64,000 nt of DNA from Kitasatospora sp. MAP12-44 (lineage in GTDB: Bacteria > Actinomycetota > Actinomycetes > Streptomycetales > Streptomycetaceae), in contig NZ_JARZAE010000004.1 in the NCBI RefSeq assembly GCF_029892095.1, forward strand, positions 5,022,001 to 5,086,000, in the 5' to 3' direction. Within the stretch, counting starts at the first letter, position 1, and every line of letters starts with the position of its first letter. This document shows positions 16,495 to 24,511 of the stretch, piece after piece. Under the pieces are notes generated by a model. The model made no database searches, was not told where the DNA came from, and was given only the letters and a program-made list of their open reading frames with translations. The translations under genes were made by a program, and so were the position numbers.

Positions 16495-16992
16495 TCAGCC
16501 GGGGATGTTGTCGAACGGGGCGACCAGCTGGCGCAGCAGCCCCGCGAGCTCGGCCTGCTGGCCGCCGCTGAGCTGGGCGAGCAGCTCCCGCTCGTGCGCG
16601 AGCAGCCCGGCGAGCGCTTGGTCGGCCCGTTCCTGGCCGGTCGCGGTGAGGCGCACCAGGACGCCGCGCCGGTCGTCCGGGTCGGGCAGCCGCAGGACCA
16701 GGTCCTTGCCCGCCAGCCGGTCGATCCGGTTGGTCATCGTGCCGGAGGTGACCAGGGTCTGGGTGAGCAGCTGCCCGGGGGAGAGCTGGTAGGGCTCGCC
16801 GGCCCGCCGAAGCGCCGTCAGGACGTCGAACTCCCAGGGCTCCAGGCCGTGCTCGGCGAACGCGGTGCGGCGGGCCCGGTCCAGGTGGCGGGCGAGCCGG
16901 CTGACCCGGCTGAGCACCTGGAGTGGTTGCACGTCGAGGTCGGGGCGCTCTCGGCGCCATGCTGCGACCAGGCGGTCGACCTCGTCCTCCAT
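16495..16992 (-). CDS. MarR-family transcriptional regulator
   Basis: The 165-residue dimeric winged-helix repressor starts at MEDEVDRL (ATG complement at 16990-16992). The winged helix spans about residues 45-115: EFDVLTALRR, then TSGTMTNRIDRLAGKDLV (recognition helix) and the wing DPDDRRGVLVRLT. The family senses phenolics, antibiotics or oxidants. The neighbouring genes do not include an obvious exporter or oxidoreductase target. A near-palindrome upstream (17031-17044) is a candidate self-operator. The 3' end faces the convergent LuxR-type gene. Confidence 0.9.
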   Translation of the reverse strand: MEDEVDRLVAAWRRERPDLDVQPLQVLSRVSRLARHLDRARRTAFAEHGLEPWEFDVLTALRRAGEPYQLSPGQLLTQTLVTSGTMTNRIDRLAGKDLVLRLPDPDDRRGVLVRLTATGQERADQALAGLLAHERELLAQLSGGQQAELAGLLRQLVAPFDNIPG

Positions 16993-17030
16993 GTCGATCA
17001 GTGTATCGGTGGTTCTGTCGATATGAAGCC

Positions 17031-17044
17031 TCTTGACATCGAGA
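17031..17044 (-). promoter_or_regulatory. Candidate MarR operator
   Basis: TCTTGACATCGAGA at 17031-17044 is an imperfect palindrome (5 of 7 pairs) located 39-52 nt upstream of the marR start. It is followed by three near-repeats of ACGACCC spaced 12 nt apart (about 17057-17090). MarR proteins usually bind 16-20 bp palindromes over their own promoters (established knowledge); assignment here is inference. Confidence 0.4.
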
Positions 17045-17105
17045 AAACTCTCGCCGACGAACGACCCAACGGACGACCCGACTAACGACCCGCTGATCGG
17101 TCGGT

Positions 17106-17861
17106 TCAGGTCTTGCGCTCGCCGACCAGTTTGGGGTGGCGCTCCATGCCCTCCAGGCCGTGCCAGGCCAGGTTCACCAGGTGGGCCGCCACCTCGGACT
17201 TCTGCGGCTTGCGCACCTCGAGCCACCACTGACCGGTCAGCGCCACCATGCCGACCAGCATCTGCGAGTACATCGGCGCGAGCCGCGCGTCGAAGCCGCG
17301 GGCCTTGAACTCCAGGCCGAGGATGTCCTCGACCTGAGTGGCGATGTCGCTGATCAGCGAGGCGAAGGTGCCGGTGGACTGGGCGACCGGAGAGTCGCGG
17401 ACCAGGATCTTGAAGCCGTCGGTCGAGGTGTCGATGTAGTCCATCAGCGCGAAGGCGGCCTGCTCCAGCAGCTCCCGGGAGTGCCCGCCGGTGAGCGCGC
17501 CGGTGACCATGTCGAGCAGCAGCTGCATCTCGCGGTCGACCACCACCGCGTAGAGGCCCTCCTTGCCGCCGAAGTGCTCGTAGACCACCGGCTTGGAGAC
17601 GCCGGCCCGCTCGGCGATCTCCTCCACCGAGGTGCCGTCGTAGCCGCGCTCGGCGAAGACCGAGCGCCCGATGTCCAGCAGCTGCTCCCGGCGCTGCTTG
17701 CCCGTCATCCGGACCCGGCCGCTGCGCCCGCGGGCCGGGGTGGCGGAGCCGGTGCGGCCAGCGGTCGGACCCGCCCCGGCACGTGGGGGCGGGCGATGGC
17801 CGTCTGCGGTGTCTCCGTTGCTCCCGTTCACCCCTCCATCATGCTGTAGTCGCCGGGTCAT
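17106..17861 (-). CDS. TetR/AcrR-family transcriptional regulator
   Basis: The product is up to 251 residues. The TetR helix-turn-helix is TSVEEIAERAGVSKPVVYEHF, preceded by GKQRREQLLDIGRSVFAERG, with the ligand domain to the C-terminus. The start is taken as the ATG that overlaps the desaturase stop (ATGA, coupling). The first 50 residues of that form are disordered, and an internal ATG at 17708 giving 200 residues is a real alternative. It forms an operon with the fatty acid desaturase. By analogy with desaturase-linked TetR proteins, it probably senses acyl-CoA and represses the promoter with the palindromes at 18862-18892. Confidence 0.88.
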   Translation of the reverse strand: MTRRLQHDGGVNGSNGDTADGHRPPPRAGAGPTAGRTGSATPARGRSGRVRMTGKQRREQLLDIGRSVFAERGYDGTSVEEIAERAGVSKPVVYEHFGGKEGLYAVVVDREMQLLLDMVTGALTGGHSRELLEQAAFALMDYIDTSTDGFKILVRDSPVAQSTGTFASLISDIATQVEDILGLEFKARGFDARLAPMYSQMLVGMVALTGQWWLEVRKPQKSEVAAHLVNLAWHGLEGMERHPKLVGERKT

Positions 17862-18820
17862 GCGGTGCGGCGGGCGTCGATGCGCTCGGCGTCGGGCCAA
17901 CGGACGTCGCGCGCCCAGCCGGCCTGCTCGAACCAGCGGATCAGCCGGGCCGAGGAGTCGATCTGGCCCCGGAGCACGCCGTGCCGCGCCGAGGTCGGAT
18001 CGGCGTGGTGCAGGTTGTGCCAGGACTCGCCGCAGGAGAGCACCGCCAGCCACCACACGTTGCCCGAGCGGTCGCGGGACTTGAACGGCCGTGCGCCCAC
18101 CGCGTGGCAGATCGAGTTGATCGACCAGGTGACGTGGTGCAGCAGGGCGACCCGCACCAGCGAGCCCCAGAAGAAGGCGGTCAGCGCGCCCTGCCAGGAC
18201 ATCGTGACCAGACCGCCGACCAGCGGCGGCAGCAGCATCGAGATCGTCGTCCAGAGCCAGAACAGCCGGGAGACCGCCCGGATGTCGGGGTCCTTCACCA
18301 GGTCGGGGGCGTAGATGTGCTGCGGGGTCTGCTCCTCGTCGAAGAGCCAGCCCATGTGCGCCCACCACAGGCCCTTGAGCAGGGCGGGCAGCGTCTCGCC
18401 GTAGCGCCACGGCGAGTGCGGGTCGCCCTCCTTGTCGGAGAACTTGTGGTGCTTGCGGTGGTCGGCCACCCAGCGCACCACCGGGCCCTCGATGGCCAGG
18501 CTGCCGGCCACCGCGACGGCGATCTTCAGGGCGCGGTTGGCCTTGAAGGAGCGGTGGGTGAAGAAGCGGTGGTAGCCGACGGTGATGCCGTGGCAGGCGA
18601 CGAAGTACATCACCGTGGCGATCGCGAGGTCGGTCCAGCCGAGCCCCCAGCCCCAGGCCACCGGGACGGCCGCGATCAGGGCCAGGAACGGTACGGCGAT
18701 GAAGATGCCGAGGGCGATCCGCTCGGCGGGACCCTGCTTCTCACCGCCGCGGGTGGCGGAGATCTGTGAGGCGGGTACGGCGGCGGCGTCGGGACGCGCT
18801 TCGCTGGCCTGCATGGTCAT
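17858..18820 (-). CDS. Acyl-CoA/fatty acid delta-9-type desaturase
   Basis: Membrane-bound di-iron desaturase that introduces a cis double bond into acyl chains. The 320-residue product has the three histidine boxes HRFFTH (about residue 90), HRKHH (about 125) and HNLHH (about 260), and four hydrophobic membrane segments around 35-80 and 150-210. It is the first gene of a two-gene operon with a TetR regulator. Electron donors are not nearby. The upstream region carries strong palindromes (see the operator entry). Role: membrane fluidity adjustment, inferred from family. Confidence 0.93.
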   Translation of the reverse strand: MTMQASEARPDAAAVPASQISATRGGEKQGPAERIALGIFIAVPFLALIAAVPVAWGWGLGWTDLAIATVMYFVACHGITVGYHRFFTHRSFKANRALKIAVAVAGSLAIEGPVVRWVADHRKHHKFSDKEGDPHSPWRYGETLPALLKGLWWAHMGWLFDEEQTPQHIYAPDLVKDPDIRAVSRLFWLWTTISMLLPPLVGGLVTMSWQGALTAFFWGSLVRVALLHHVTWSINSICHAVGARPFKSRDRSGNVWWLAVLSCGESWHNLHHADPTSARHGVLRGQIDSSARLIRWFEQAGWARDVRWPDAERIDARRTA

Positions 18821-18861
18821 AAGGGTCCCTTGAGGGAGGAAACTGGACAGAGCGGGCGGAG

Positions 18862-18904
18862 CCTACGACTGCGTAACCTACGGCATCGTAGGTACTGCGC
18901 AACC
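18862..18904 (-). promoter_or_regulatory. TetR-type operator cluster upstream of the desaturase operon
   Basis: CCTACGGCATCGTAGG (18877-18892) is an inverted repeat with 6-bp arms. Next to it TACGACTGCGTA (18864-18875) has 4-bp arms TACG/CGTA. The sequence ACTGCGTAACC at 18868-18878 is repeated as ACTGCGCAACC at 18894-18904, so the palindrome sits between two direct repeats 26 nt apart. The cluster lies 42-84 nt upstream of the desaturase start. The TetR gene in the same operon is the natural candidate binder (inference). Confidence 0.7.
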
Positions 18905-19032
18905 CGAAAGGGAAGTGCGGCGCGGTCGCGTTCACCGGCCCTGTGTGCCCTGTTCACCGGTCCCGGGTGCCGTGCGGGGGTGGGGAGTCAATACCCAGTG
19001 GGGGTGCGACTCCGGTATGGTCTGAGCAGCTA

Positions 19033-19105
19033 TCCGCCGTGGGGTAATCGGCAGCCCGCAGGCCTTTGAAGCCTTGCAGTGTTGGTTCGAATCCAACCGG
19101 CGGAG
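19033..19105 (+). tRNA. tRNA-Gln (anticodon UUG)
   Basis: Acceptor TCCGCCG pairs with CGGCGGA, D-arm GGGT/GCCC, anticodon loop CTTTGAA with anticodon TTG at 19066-19068, T-arm GTTGG/CCAAC with loop TTCGAAT. Discriminator G; CCA is not encoded. The outermost anticodon-stem pair looks mismatched. It lies in the divergent space between the desaturase operon and glmU. Confidence 0.93.
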
Positions 19106-19340
19106 CGTGTTCCGTGGGGGCCGGGGACGTCCGCGTCCCGGCTTCCACGGCCAGGGCCCGTCCGGGCGATTCGGTCCCGCCGCCCGCGCCGCCCGCTGCC
19201 CGGCACCGCTCTGCGGCCGATGGCATCCAGCGATCTCCCAGGTGCGTCGCGGTTATTCTCTGAACTGGTCCGTGTGCGGGCGTGCGGAGCTGCGCACCGG
19301 ACTTCCCCCGCCGTTCGGCCACCCCCAAGGAGCCTCCCGC

Positions 19341-20798
19341 GTGAGTGTCAACTCCCCCGCCGCCGTTGTCGTGCTCGCCGCTGGTGAGGGCTCCCGGATG
19401 AAGTCGAAGGCGCTGCCGAAGGTGCTGCACCCGGTCTGCGGCCGGAGCCTGCTGGGCCATGTGGTCACCGCCGCCCAGGAGCTGACGCCCCGGCGCCTGG
19501 TGGTCGTGGTCGGCCACCGCCGGGAACTGGTGGAGGGCCACCTGGAGGGGGCGTACCCGGGCGTGCTGGCCGCGGTGCAGCAGCAGCAGAACGGCACCGG
19601 GCACGCCGCCCGCGCCGCGCTGGAGGCGCTGGTCGCCGACGGCGCCGCGCTGGACGGCACGGTGATCGTCACCAGCGGGGACACCCCGCTGCTGACCGGC
19701 GCGACCCTGCGGGCGCTGGCCGAGCGGCACGCCGTGGAGGGCAACGGGGTCACCGTGCTGACCGCGCGGGTGCCCGACCCGACCGGCTACGGCCGGATCC
19801 TGCGCGACGCCGAGCTGGACTGCGTCACCGCGATCGTCGAGCACAAGGACGCCACCGAGGCGCAGCGCGCGATCACCGAGATCAACTCGGGCGTGTACGC
19901 CTTCGAGGGCAAGCTGCTGGCCGAGGCGCTCGGCCGGATCGGCACCGACAACGCGCAGGGCGAGGAGTACCTCACCGACACCCTGGAGATCCTGCGGACC
20001 TCCGGCCACCGGGTCGGTGCCGTGGTCGCCGAGGACTACCGGGACATCCTGGGCATCAACGACCGGGTCCAGCTGGCGGAGGCCCGCCGGCTGCTGAACG
20101 CCCGCCTGGTGGAGCGCGCGATGCGCGCGGGCGTCACCGTGGTGGACCCGGCGACCACCTGGTTCGACGTCGAGGTGACCTACCAGCTGGACGCGGTGGT
20201 GCTGCCGAACACCCAGCTGCACGGTGCCACCCATCTGGGCGAGGGCTGCGAGGTGGGCCCGAACTGCACGCTGACCGACACCGCGGTGGGCGCCGGCGCT
20301 CATGTGACGAACACCACGGCGGACCGCGCGGAGATCGCCGAGGGTGCCACCGTCGGCCCGTACGCGTACCTGCGCGGCGGCGTGCAGGTCGGCGTGAAGG
20401 CGAAGGTCGGTACCTTCGTGGAGATCAAGAAGTCCCAGATCGGCGCGGGCGCCAAGGTGCCGCACCTGTCGTACATGGGCGACGCGACGATCGGCGAGGG
20501 TGCCAACATCGGCGCCGCCTCGGTCACCGCCAACTGGGACGGTGTGAACAAGAACCGCACGGTCATCGGGGCGCACACCCGGATCGGCGTCGACACCATG
20601 CTGATCGCACCGGTCACCGTGGGTGACGGCGCTTACACCGCCGGCGGCTCGGTGATCAGCCAGGACGTGCCCCCCGGCGCACTCGGCGTGGGCCGCGCAC
20701 AGCAGCGCAATGTCGAGGGGTACGTGGCCCGCAAGCGCCCCGGTACCGCGTCCGCGCAGGCCGCGGCCGATGCGCTCGATGGGGCTGCGGAGGCCTGA
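19341..20798 (+). CDS. glmU: Bifunctional UDP-N-acetylglucosamine pyrophosphorylase / glucosamine-1-phosphate N-acetyltransferase
   Basis: It makes UDP-GlcNAc for peptidoglycan: the C-terminal domain acetylates glucosamine 1-phosphate, the N-terminal domain adds UMP. The 485-residue product starts with the nucleotidyltransferase motif VLAAGEGSRMKSKALPK, has NGTGHAARAAL for uridine binding, and from about residue 260 shows left-handed beta-helix hexapeptide repeats. The acetyltransferase site includes SYMGDATIGEG and NWDG. The GTG at 19341 has AAGGAG 8 nt upstream. It is followed by prs, the usual actinobacterial arrangement. Confidence 0.96.
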   Translation: MSVNSPAAVVVLAAGEGSRMKSKALPKVLHPVCGRSLLGHVVTAAQELTPRRLVVVVGHRRELVEGHLEGAYPGVLAAVQQQQNGTGHAARAALEALVADGAALDGTVIVTSGDTPLLTGATLRALAERHAVEGNGVTVLTARVPDPTGYGRILRDAELDCVTAIVEHKDATEAQRAITEINSGVYAFEGKLLAEALGRIGTDNAQGEEYLTDTLEILRTSGHRVGAVVAEDYRDILGINDRVQLAEARRLLNARLVERAMRAGVTVVDPATTWFDVEVTYQLDAVVLPNTQLHGATHLGEGCEVGPNCTLTDTAVGAGAHVTNTTADRAEIAEGATVGPYAYLRGGVQVGVKAKVGTFVEIKKSQIGAGAKVPHLSYMGDATIGEGANIGAASVTANWDGVNKNRTVIGAHTRIGVDTMLIAPVTVGDGAYTAGGSVISQDVPPGALGVGRAQQRNVEGYVARKRPGTASAQAAADALDGAAEA

Positions 20799-21002
20799 GC
20801 CGACGGGCGGGGCACCCGAGCAGCGGTCCCGGGAGGCCCGCTTTCCGAGCGGGCGCGTAACCTGGAGTACATACGTGCGCCGTGGGGCTGTAGCCCGTGT
20901 CGAGGCGTACCCCCAATCCTGTCGACCACCGGCCCGGGCGGCTCAGCCGCCCGGGTGCGGCGCGCCGGGACCGTGCGGCAGTAAATACGAGGAGACGGTG
21001 CA

Positions 21003-21980
21003 GTGAGCGGGATCACGACGTCGGGTGAGAAGAAACTGAAGCTCTTCTCCGGCCGTGCCCACCCCGAGCTGGCGAGGGAGGTGGCCGAGGCGCTGGGCAC
21101 CGATCTGGTCCCGACCAAGGCGCTGGACTTCGCCAACGGCGAGATCTACGTCCGCTTCCTGGACTCCGCCCGCGGGGCGGACTGTTTCGTGATGCAGAGC
21201 CACACGGCTCCCATCAACCAGTGGATCATGGAGCAGTTGATCATGATCGACGCTCTGAAGCGGGCCTCCGCCCGGAGCATCACCGCGATCCTGCCCTTCT
21301 ACGGCTACGCCCGGCAGGACAAGAAGCACCTCGGCCGCGAGCCCATCTCGGCCCGGTTGATCGCCGACCTGCTGGCCGCCGCGGGCGCCGACCGGATCAT
21401 GGCCGTGGACCTGCACACCGCGCAGATCCAGGGCTTCTTCTCCGGCCCGGTGGACCACCTGTTCGCGCTGCCGCTGCTCTGCGACTACGTGGGCGGCAAG
21501 GTCGACCGCAGCAAGCTCACCATCGTCTCGCCGGACGCCGGTCGGGTGAAGGTGGCCGACCAGTGGTGCGACCGGCTGGACGCCCCGCTGGCGATCATCC
21601 ACAAGCGCCGCGACATGAGCCAGGCCAACACCATCCTGTCCGCCGAGGTGGTCGGTGACGTCAAGGGCCGGGTCTGCGTCCTGGTCGACGACATGATCGA
21701 CACGGCCGGCACGATCTGCGCCGCCGCCGACGCGCTCTTCGAGAACGGCGCCGCGGACGTCATCGTGGCCGCCACCCACGGCGTGCTCTCGGGCCCCGCC
21801 GCGGACCGCCTGAAGAACTCCCGGGTCAGCGAGTTCGTCTTCACCAACACCCTGCCGACCCCCGCCGAGCTCCAGCTCGACAAGGTCACCACGCTCTCCA
21901 TCGCCCCGTCGATCGCCGCCGCGATCCGCGAGGTCTTCGAGGAGGGCTCGGTGACCAGCCTCTTCGAGGGTGTGCACTGA
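21003..21980 (+). CDS. prs: Ribose-phosphate pyrophosphokinase (PRPP synthetase)
   Basis: It transfers pyrophosphate from ATP to ribose 5-phosphate, giving PRPP for purine, pyrimidine, His, Trp and NAD synthesis, and in actinobacteria also for decaprenyl-phosphoryl arabinose or related sugars. The 325-residue product has LKLFSGRAHPELA, the cation-binding DLHTAQIQGFF, the catalytic flexible-loop KRRDM and the PRPP-binding VLVDDMIDTAGTI. GTG start at 21003 with GAGGAG 8 nt upstream. It sits 204 nt after glmU; no terminator separates them clearly. Confidence 0.96.
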   Translation: MSGITTSGEKKLKLFSGRAHPELAREVAEALGTDLVPTKALDFANGEIYVRFLDSARGADCFVMQSHTAPINQWIMEQLIMIDALKRASARSITAILPFYGYARQDKKHLGREPISARLIADLLAAAGADRIMAVDLHTAQIQGFFSGPVDHLFALPLLCDYVGGKVDRSKLTIVSPDAGRVKVADQWCDRLDAPLAIIHKRRDMSQANTILSAEVVGDVKGRVCVLVDDMIDTAGTICAAADALFENGAADVIVAATHGVLSGPAADRLKNSRVSEFVFTNTLPTPAELQLDKVTTLSIAPSIAAAIREVFEEGSVTSLFEGVH

Positions 21981-21998
21981 TCTCTGATCGGTCGTCAG

Positions 21999-22050
21999 AT
22001 CGGCCCCCCTTCGCGCCCCCTGTTCGGGGGTGTGGAGCGGGGCCGATTTC
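21999..22050 (+). terminator. Nested hairpin terminator after prs
   Basis: Outer stem ATCGGCCCC (21999-22007) with GGGGCCGAT (22039-22047), inner stem CGCCCCC (22014-22020) with GGGGGTG (22026-22032), followed by TTTC. It lies 19 nt after the prs stop. The remaining 250 nt to rplY forms a long leader with no gene visible; a TAGACT hexamer at 22072-22077 is a possible -10 element. Confidence 0.8.
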
Positions 22051-22305
22051 ACGGTTGACGGCGGGTGCGGTTAGACTCGTGAGACTGCTCGGCGAGGGAA
22101 GCCGTGTGCCCGTAGGGGTGCCCGCATCCGTGATCGACGCGCTGCCGCGGCCGGATTTCCGGTGGTCGGCAGAGTGGTCCGCCGCCGAGTGATCCCCCCA
22201 ACATTCTTGAGGGTGTGGTCCCGGCGGCTTCTGGCTTTCCGGGCCTCGTATGACCACCGTACGAGTGTCGCCTGCACCCCCGCGTCAGTCCCGAGGAGTG
22301 CAGTC

Positions 22306-22899
22306 GTGTCCGAGATCCGCCTTGCCGCCGAGCCCCGCAACGAGTTCGGCAAGGGTGCCGCTCGCCGCGCCCGCCGCGCCGGCTTCGTTCCCGGTGTCGT
22401 CTACGGTCACGGCCACGCTCCGGTTCACCTGAACCTGCCGAGCCACGCCCTGATGATGGCGCTCAAGACCCCGAACGCCCTGCTGGTCGTCCCGATCGAG
22501 GGCAAGGACGAGTTCGTCCTGCCGAAGGCCGTCCAGCGCGAGGCCATCAAGCGCTCGATCGAGCACGTCGACCTGCTGCTGGTGAAGCGCGGCGAGAAGG
22601 TCACCGTCGAGATCCCGGTGCTGACCGAGGGCGAGCTGGCCCCGGGCGGCAACCTGCTCGAGCACGTCCTGAACAACCTGCCGGTCGAGGCCGAGGCCAC
22701 CCACCTGCCCGAGTCGGTCACCGTCTCGGTCCAGGGCCTGGAGGCCGGCGCCTCGATCCTGGCCGGCGACATCACGCTCCCCAAGGGCACCACGCTGGCC
22801 GTCGAGGCCGACACCGTCGTGCTGCAGGTCATCGGTGCGCAGGCCTCGCAGGCCGACGCGGACGCCGAGGCCGCCGACGAGGCCGCTGCCAACGCCTGA
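22306..22899 (+). CDS. rplY: 50S ribosomal protein L25, CTC/TL5 form
   Basis: 5S rRNA-binding ribosomal protein of the long (Ctc-type) form: 197 residues, with the L25 domain at about 1-95 and the TL5-type beta domain at about 100-190. The start IRLAAEPRNEFGKGAARRARRAGFVPGV is not quoted further; the N-terminal RNA-binding segment with KGAARRARR is typical. The tail is acidic (AQADADAEAADEAA). The GTG at 22306 has GAGGAG 7 nt upstream. The long leader (about 220 nt) could hold regulation. The order rplY-pth is common in bacteria. Confidence 0.95.
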   Translation: MSEIRLAAEPRNEFGKGAARRARRAGFVPGVVYGHGHAPVHLNLPSHALMMALKTPNALLVVPIEGKDEFVLPKAVQREAIKRSIEHVDLLLVKRGEKVTVEIPVLTEGELAPGGNLLEHVLNNLPVEAEATHLPESVTVSVQGLEAGASILAGDITLPKGTTLAVEADTVVLQVIGAQASQADADAEAADEAAANA

Positions 22900-22930
22900 T
22901 CCCGCAGGGTCTTCGCCTGAAGACCTCGCG

Positions 22931-22972
22931 CGCTGCCCCGGCTCCCCCTTTCGGTGGGGAGCCGGGGCAGCG
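22931..22972 (+). terminator. Strong hairpin between rplY and pth
   Basis: A 17-bp perfect stem: CGCTGCCCCGGCTCCCC (22931-22947) with GGGGAGCCGGGGCAGCG (22956-22972), loop CTTTCGGT. No U-tract, which is usual for Streptomyces terminators. Confidence 0.88.
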
Positions 22973-23012
22973 TCGCGTCCGGGATGATGTCGGTTGACGA
23001 GGAGGAACGCGG

Positions 23013-23591
23013 ATGAGCGACGAGTACACAGGGCCCTGGCTGATCGCCGGACTGGGCAATCCGGGGGAGGGCTACGCCCGCAACCGGCACAACATCGGGT
23101 TCATGGTCGTGGACCTGCTGGCGACGCGGATCGGCGCGAAGTTCAAGGCGCACAAGAGCCGCGCCCAGGTCGCCGAGGGCCGGCTGGCCGGGCAGCGGGT
23201 GGTGCTGGCCAAGCCGATGACCTTCATGAACCTCTCCGGCGGACCGGTGACCGCGCTGCGCGACTTCTACAAGGCGCCGACCTCCGCGATCGTGGCGGTC
23301 CACGACGAGCTGGACATCGACTACGCCGCGCTGCGGCTCAAGCTGGGCGGCGGCGACAACGGCCACAACGGGCTGAAGTCGATCACCAAGTCGCTCGGCC
23401 CCGACTACTACCGGGTGCGCTGCGGGGTGGGACGTCCGCCGGGGCGGATGGAGGTCGCGGACTTCGTCCTCAAGGACTTCTCCTCCGCCGAGCGCAAGGA
23501 GCTGGACTGGTTCGTGGACCGGTCGGCCGACGCGGTCGAGGCACTGCTGACCGAGGGGCTGGAACGCGCCCAGGGCACCTACAACTCCTGA
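23013..23591 (+). CDS. pth: Peptidyl-tRNA hydrolase
   Basis: It cleaves the ester bond of peptidyl-tRNAs that drop off the ribosome, recycling tRNA. The 192-residue product starts with WLIAGLGNPGEGYARNRHN, in which the catalytic His is in RHNIG; it has KPMTFMNLSG and the catalytic Asp in VHDELDI. GGGDNGHNGLKS binds the tRNA acceptor. The ATG at 23013 has GAGGAGGA upstream. It is 41 nt after the rplY terminator. Confidence 0.96.
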   Translation: MSDEYTGPWLIAGLGNPGEGYARNRHNIGFMVVDLLATRIGAKFKAHKSRAQVAEGRLAGQRVVLAKPMTFMNLSGGPVTALRDFYKAPTSAIVAVHDELDIDYAALRLKLGGGDNGHNGLKSITKSLGPDYYRVRCGVGRPPGRMEVADFVLKDFSSAERKELDWFVDRSADAVEALLTEGLERAQGTYNS

Positions 23592-23731
23592 GACCGACCG
23601 GCACCGTCCGGGGCGCGTGTGACGGGTGGGGCAACAGTCGTACAACTCTTCTCCGCAGCCCCCGTTCCGGGGACCGGGGGCCTGGTCGGATCGGATACGG
23701 TCAACCCGGACTTTGGGAGATTGGGGCGCGT

Positions 23732-24442
23732 GTGGGCGCAGGGCAGTTGCGGTTGCGTACGGCATGGGCGGTCGCGGGCGGCCTGCTGACGGTCGGTGGG
23801 ATGCTGACGGTGAGTGCGCCGCTCGCGCAGGCCGATCCCGCGCCGTTGGTGAGCCTCCTGGAGAGCGGCCCGGCCGGCCCGCCCTCGGCCTCGGCCGCCG
23901 CGCCGCCGGCCTCCGCCGCCGCGAGCAACCCGGTGTCCGGCGCGCCGGGCGCCGGGGCTTCGCCGCCGATCTCCGCGCCGCCGTCCGCCTCCGCTTCGGC
24001 CTCCCCGAGTTGCCCGCCGGCGCCGAGCGGCTCGCCGACCGGGACGGCCTCCGCCTCCGCCTCCGCTTCGGCGACCCGCTCCGGCGCGCCCGTCTCGCCG
24101 CCGCCCGCCGAGCCGCGCCCCAGCGGCTGCCCCGCGCTGCCGAGCCCCTCGGCCTCCGCCAGCACCACCCGGGTCGCGAACTACGGCGGCGGCGGGCACG
24201 GCGGCGCTCGACACCAGTCGCTGCGGGCGTCGAGCGATGTCAACGCCCAACTGGCCGACGCGCCGCAGGAGTCGCCCTCGGCCTCGCCCGCGGGACCCGC
24301 CGCCACCGCGCTGGCCGGCAGCTTCATCGGCAGCGTCGGCAGTGACGCGGGCCTGGTCGCGGTCGGCGGCGGCCTGGTGGTCGCCGGGGGCGGCGGCGTG
24401 GTCTGGCTCAAGCGCCGGCGCAGCGCCAAGCCCACGGAGTAG
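23732..24442 (+). CDS. Secreted, membrane-anchored Ser/Ala/Pro-rich surface protein
   Basis: The function is not recognised. The 236-residue product has a signal peptide (residues 1-34, ending PLAQA), a long low-complexity Ser/Ala/Pro segment (about 45-150), a Gly/His patch (NYGGGGHGG), and a C-terminal transmembrane helix (LVAVGGGLVVAGGGGVVWL) followed by the basic tail KRRRSAKPTE. This layout fits a cell-surface stalk protein held in the membrane. The GTG at 23732 is chosen because it begins exactly before the signal peptide; the GGGAG at 23715 is about 11 nt away. It lies convergent with ppc. Confidence 0.72.
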   Translation: MGAGQLRLRTAWAVAGGLLTVGGMLTVSAPLAQADPAPLVSLLESGPAGPPSASAAAPPASAAASNPVSGAPGAGASPPISAPPSASASASPSCPPAPSGSPTGTASASASASATRSGAPVSPPPAEPRPSGCPALPSPSASASTTRVANYGGGGHGGARHQSLRASSDVNAQLADAPQESPSASPAGPAATALAGSFIGSVGSDAGLVAVGGGLVVAGGGGVVWLKRRRSAKPTE

Positions 24443-24459
24443 CAGGGAGTAGTAGGACG

Positions 24460-24497
24460 CACAGTGGGGACGGCCCGAACGGGCCGTCCCCACTGTG
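24460..24497. terminator. Bidirectional terminator between surface protein gene and ppc
   Basis: A 17-bp perfect stem CACAGTGGGGACGGCCC (24460-24476) with GGGCCGTCCCCACTGTG (24481-24497), loop GAAC. It is placed between two convergent genes, 17 nt after one stop and 14 nt from the other. Confidence 0.9.
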
Positions 24498-24511
24498 TCT
24501 TTGCGGCTGTG

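Noticed and set aside
17831..17836. GTG at 17831 as the TetR start
   Set aside because: The GGAGG upstream touches the codon with about 1 nt spacing, which is too close; the ATGA overlap or the internal ATG is preferred.
22055..22077. TTGACG and TAGACT considered as the rplY promoter
   Set aside because: The spacer is 11 nt, too short for a standard promoter; only the -10 hexamer is kept as a possibility.
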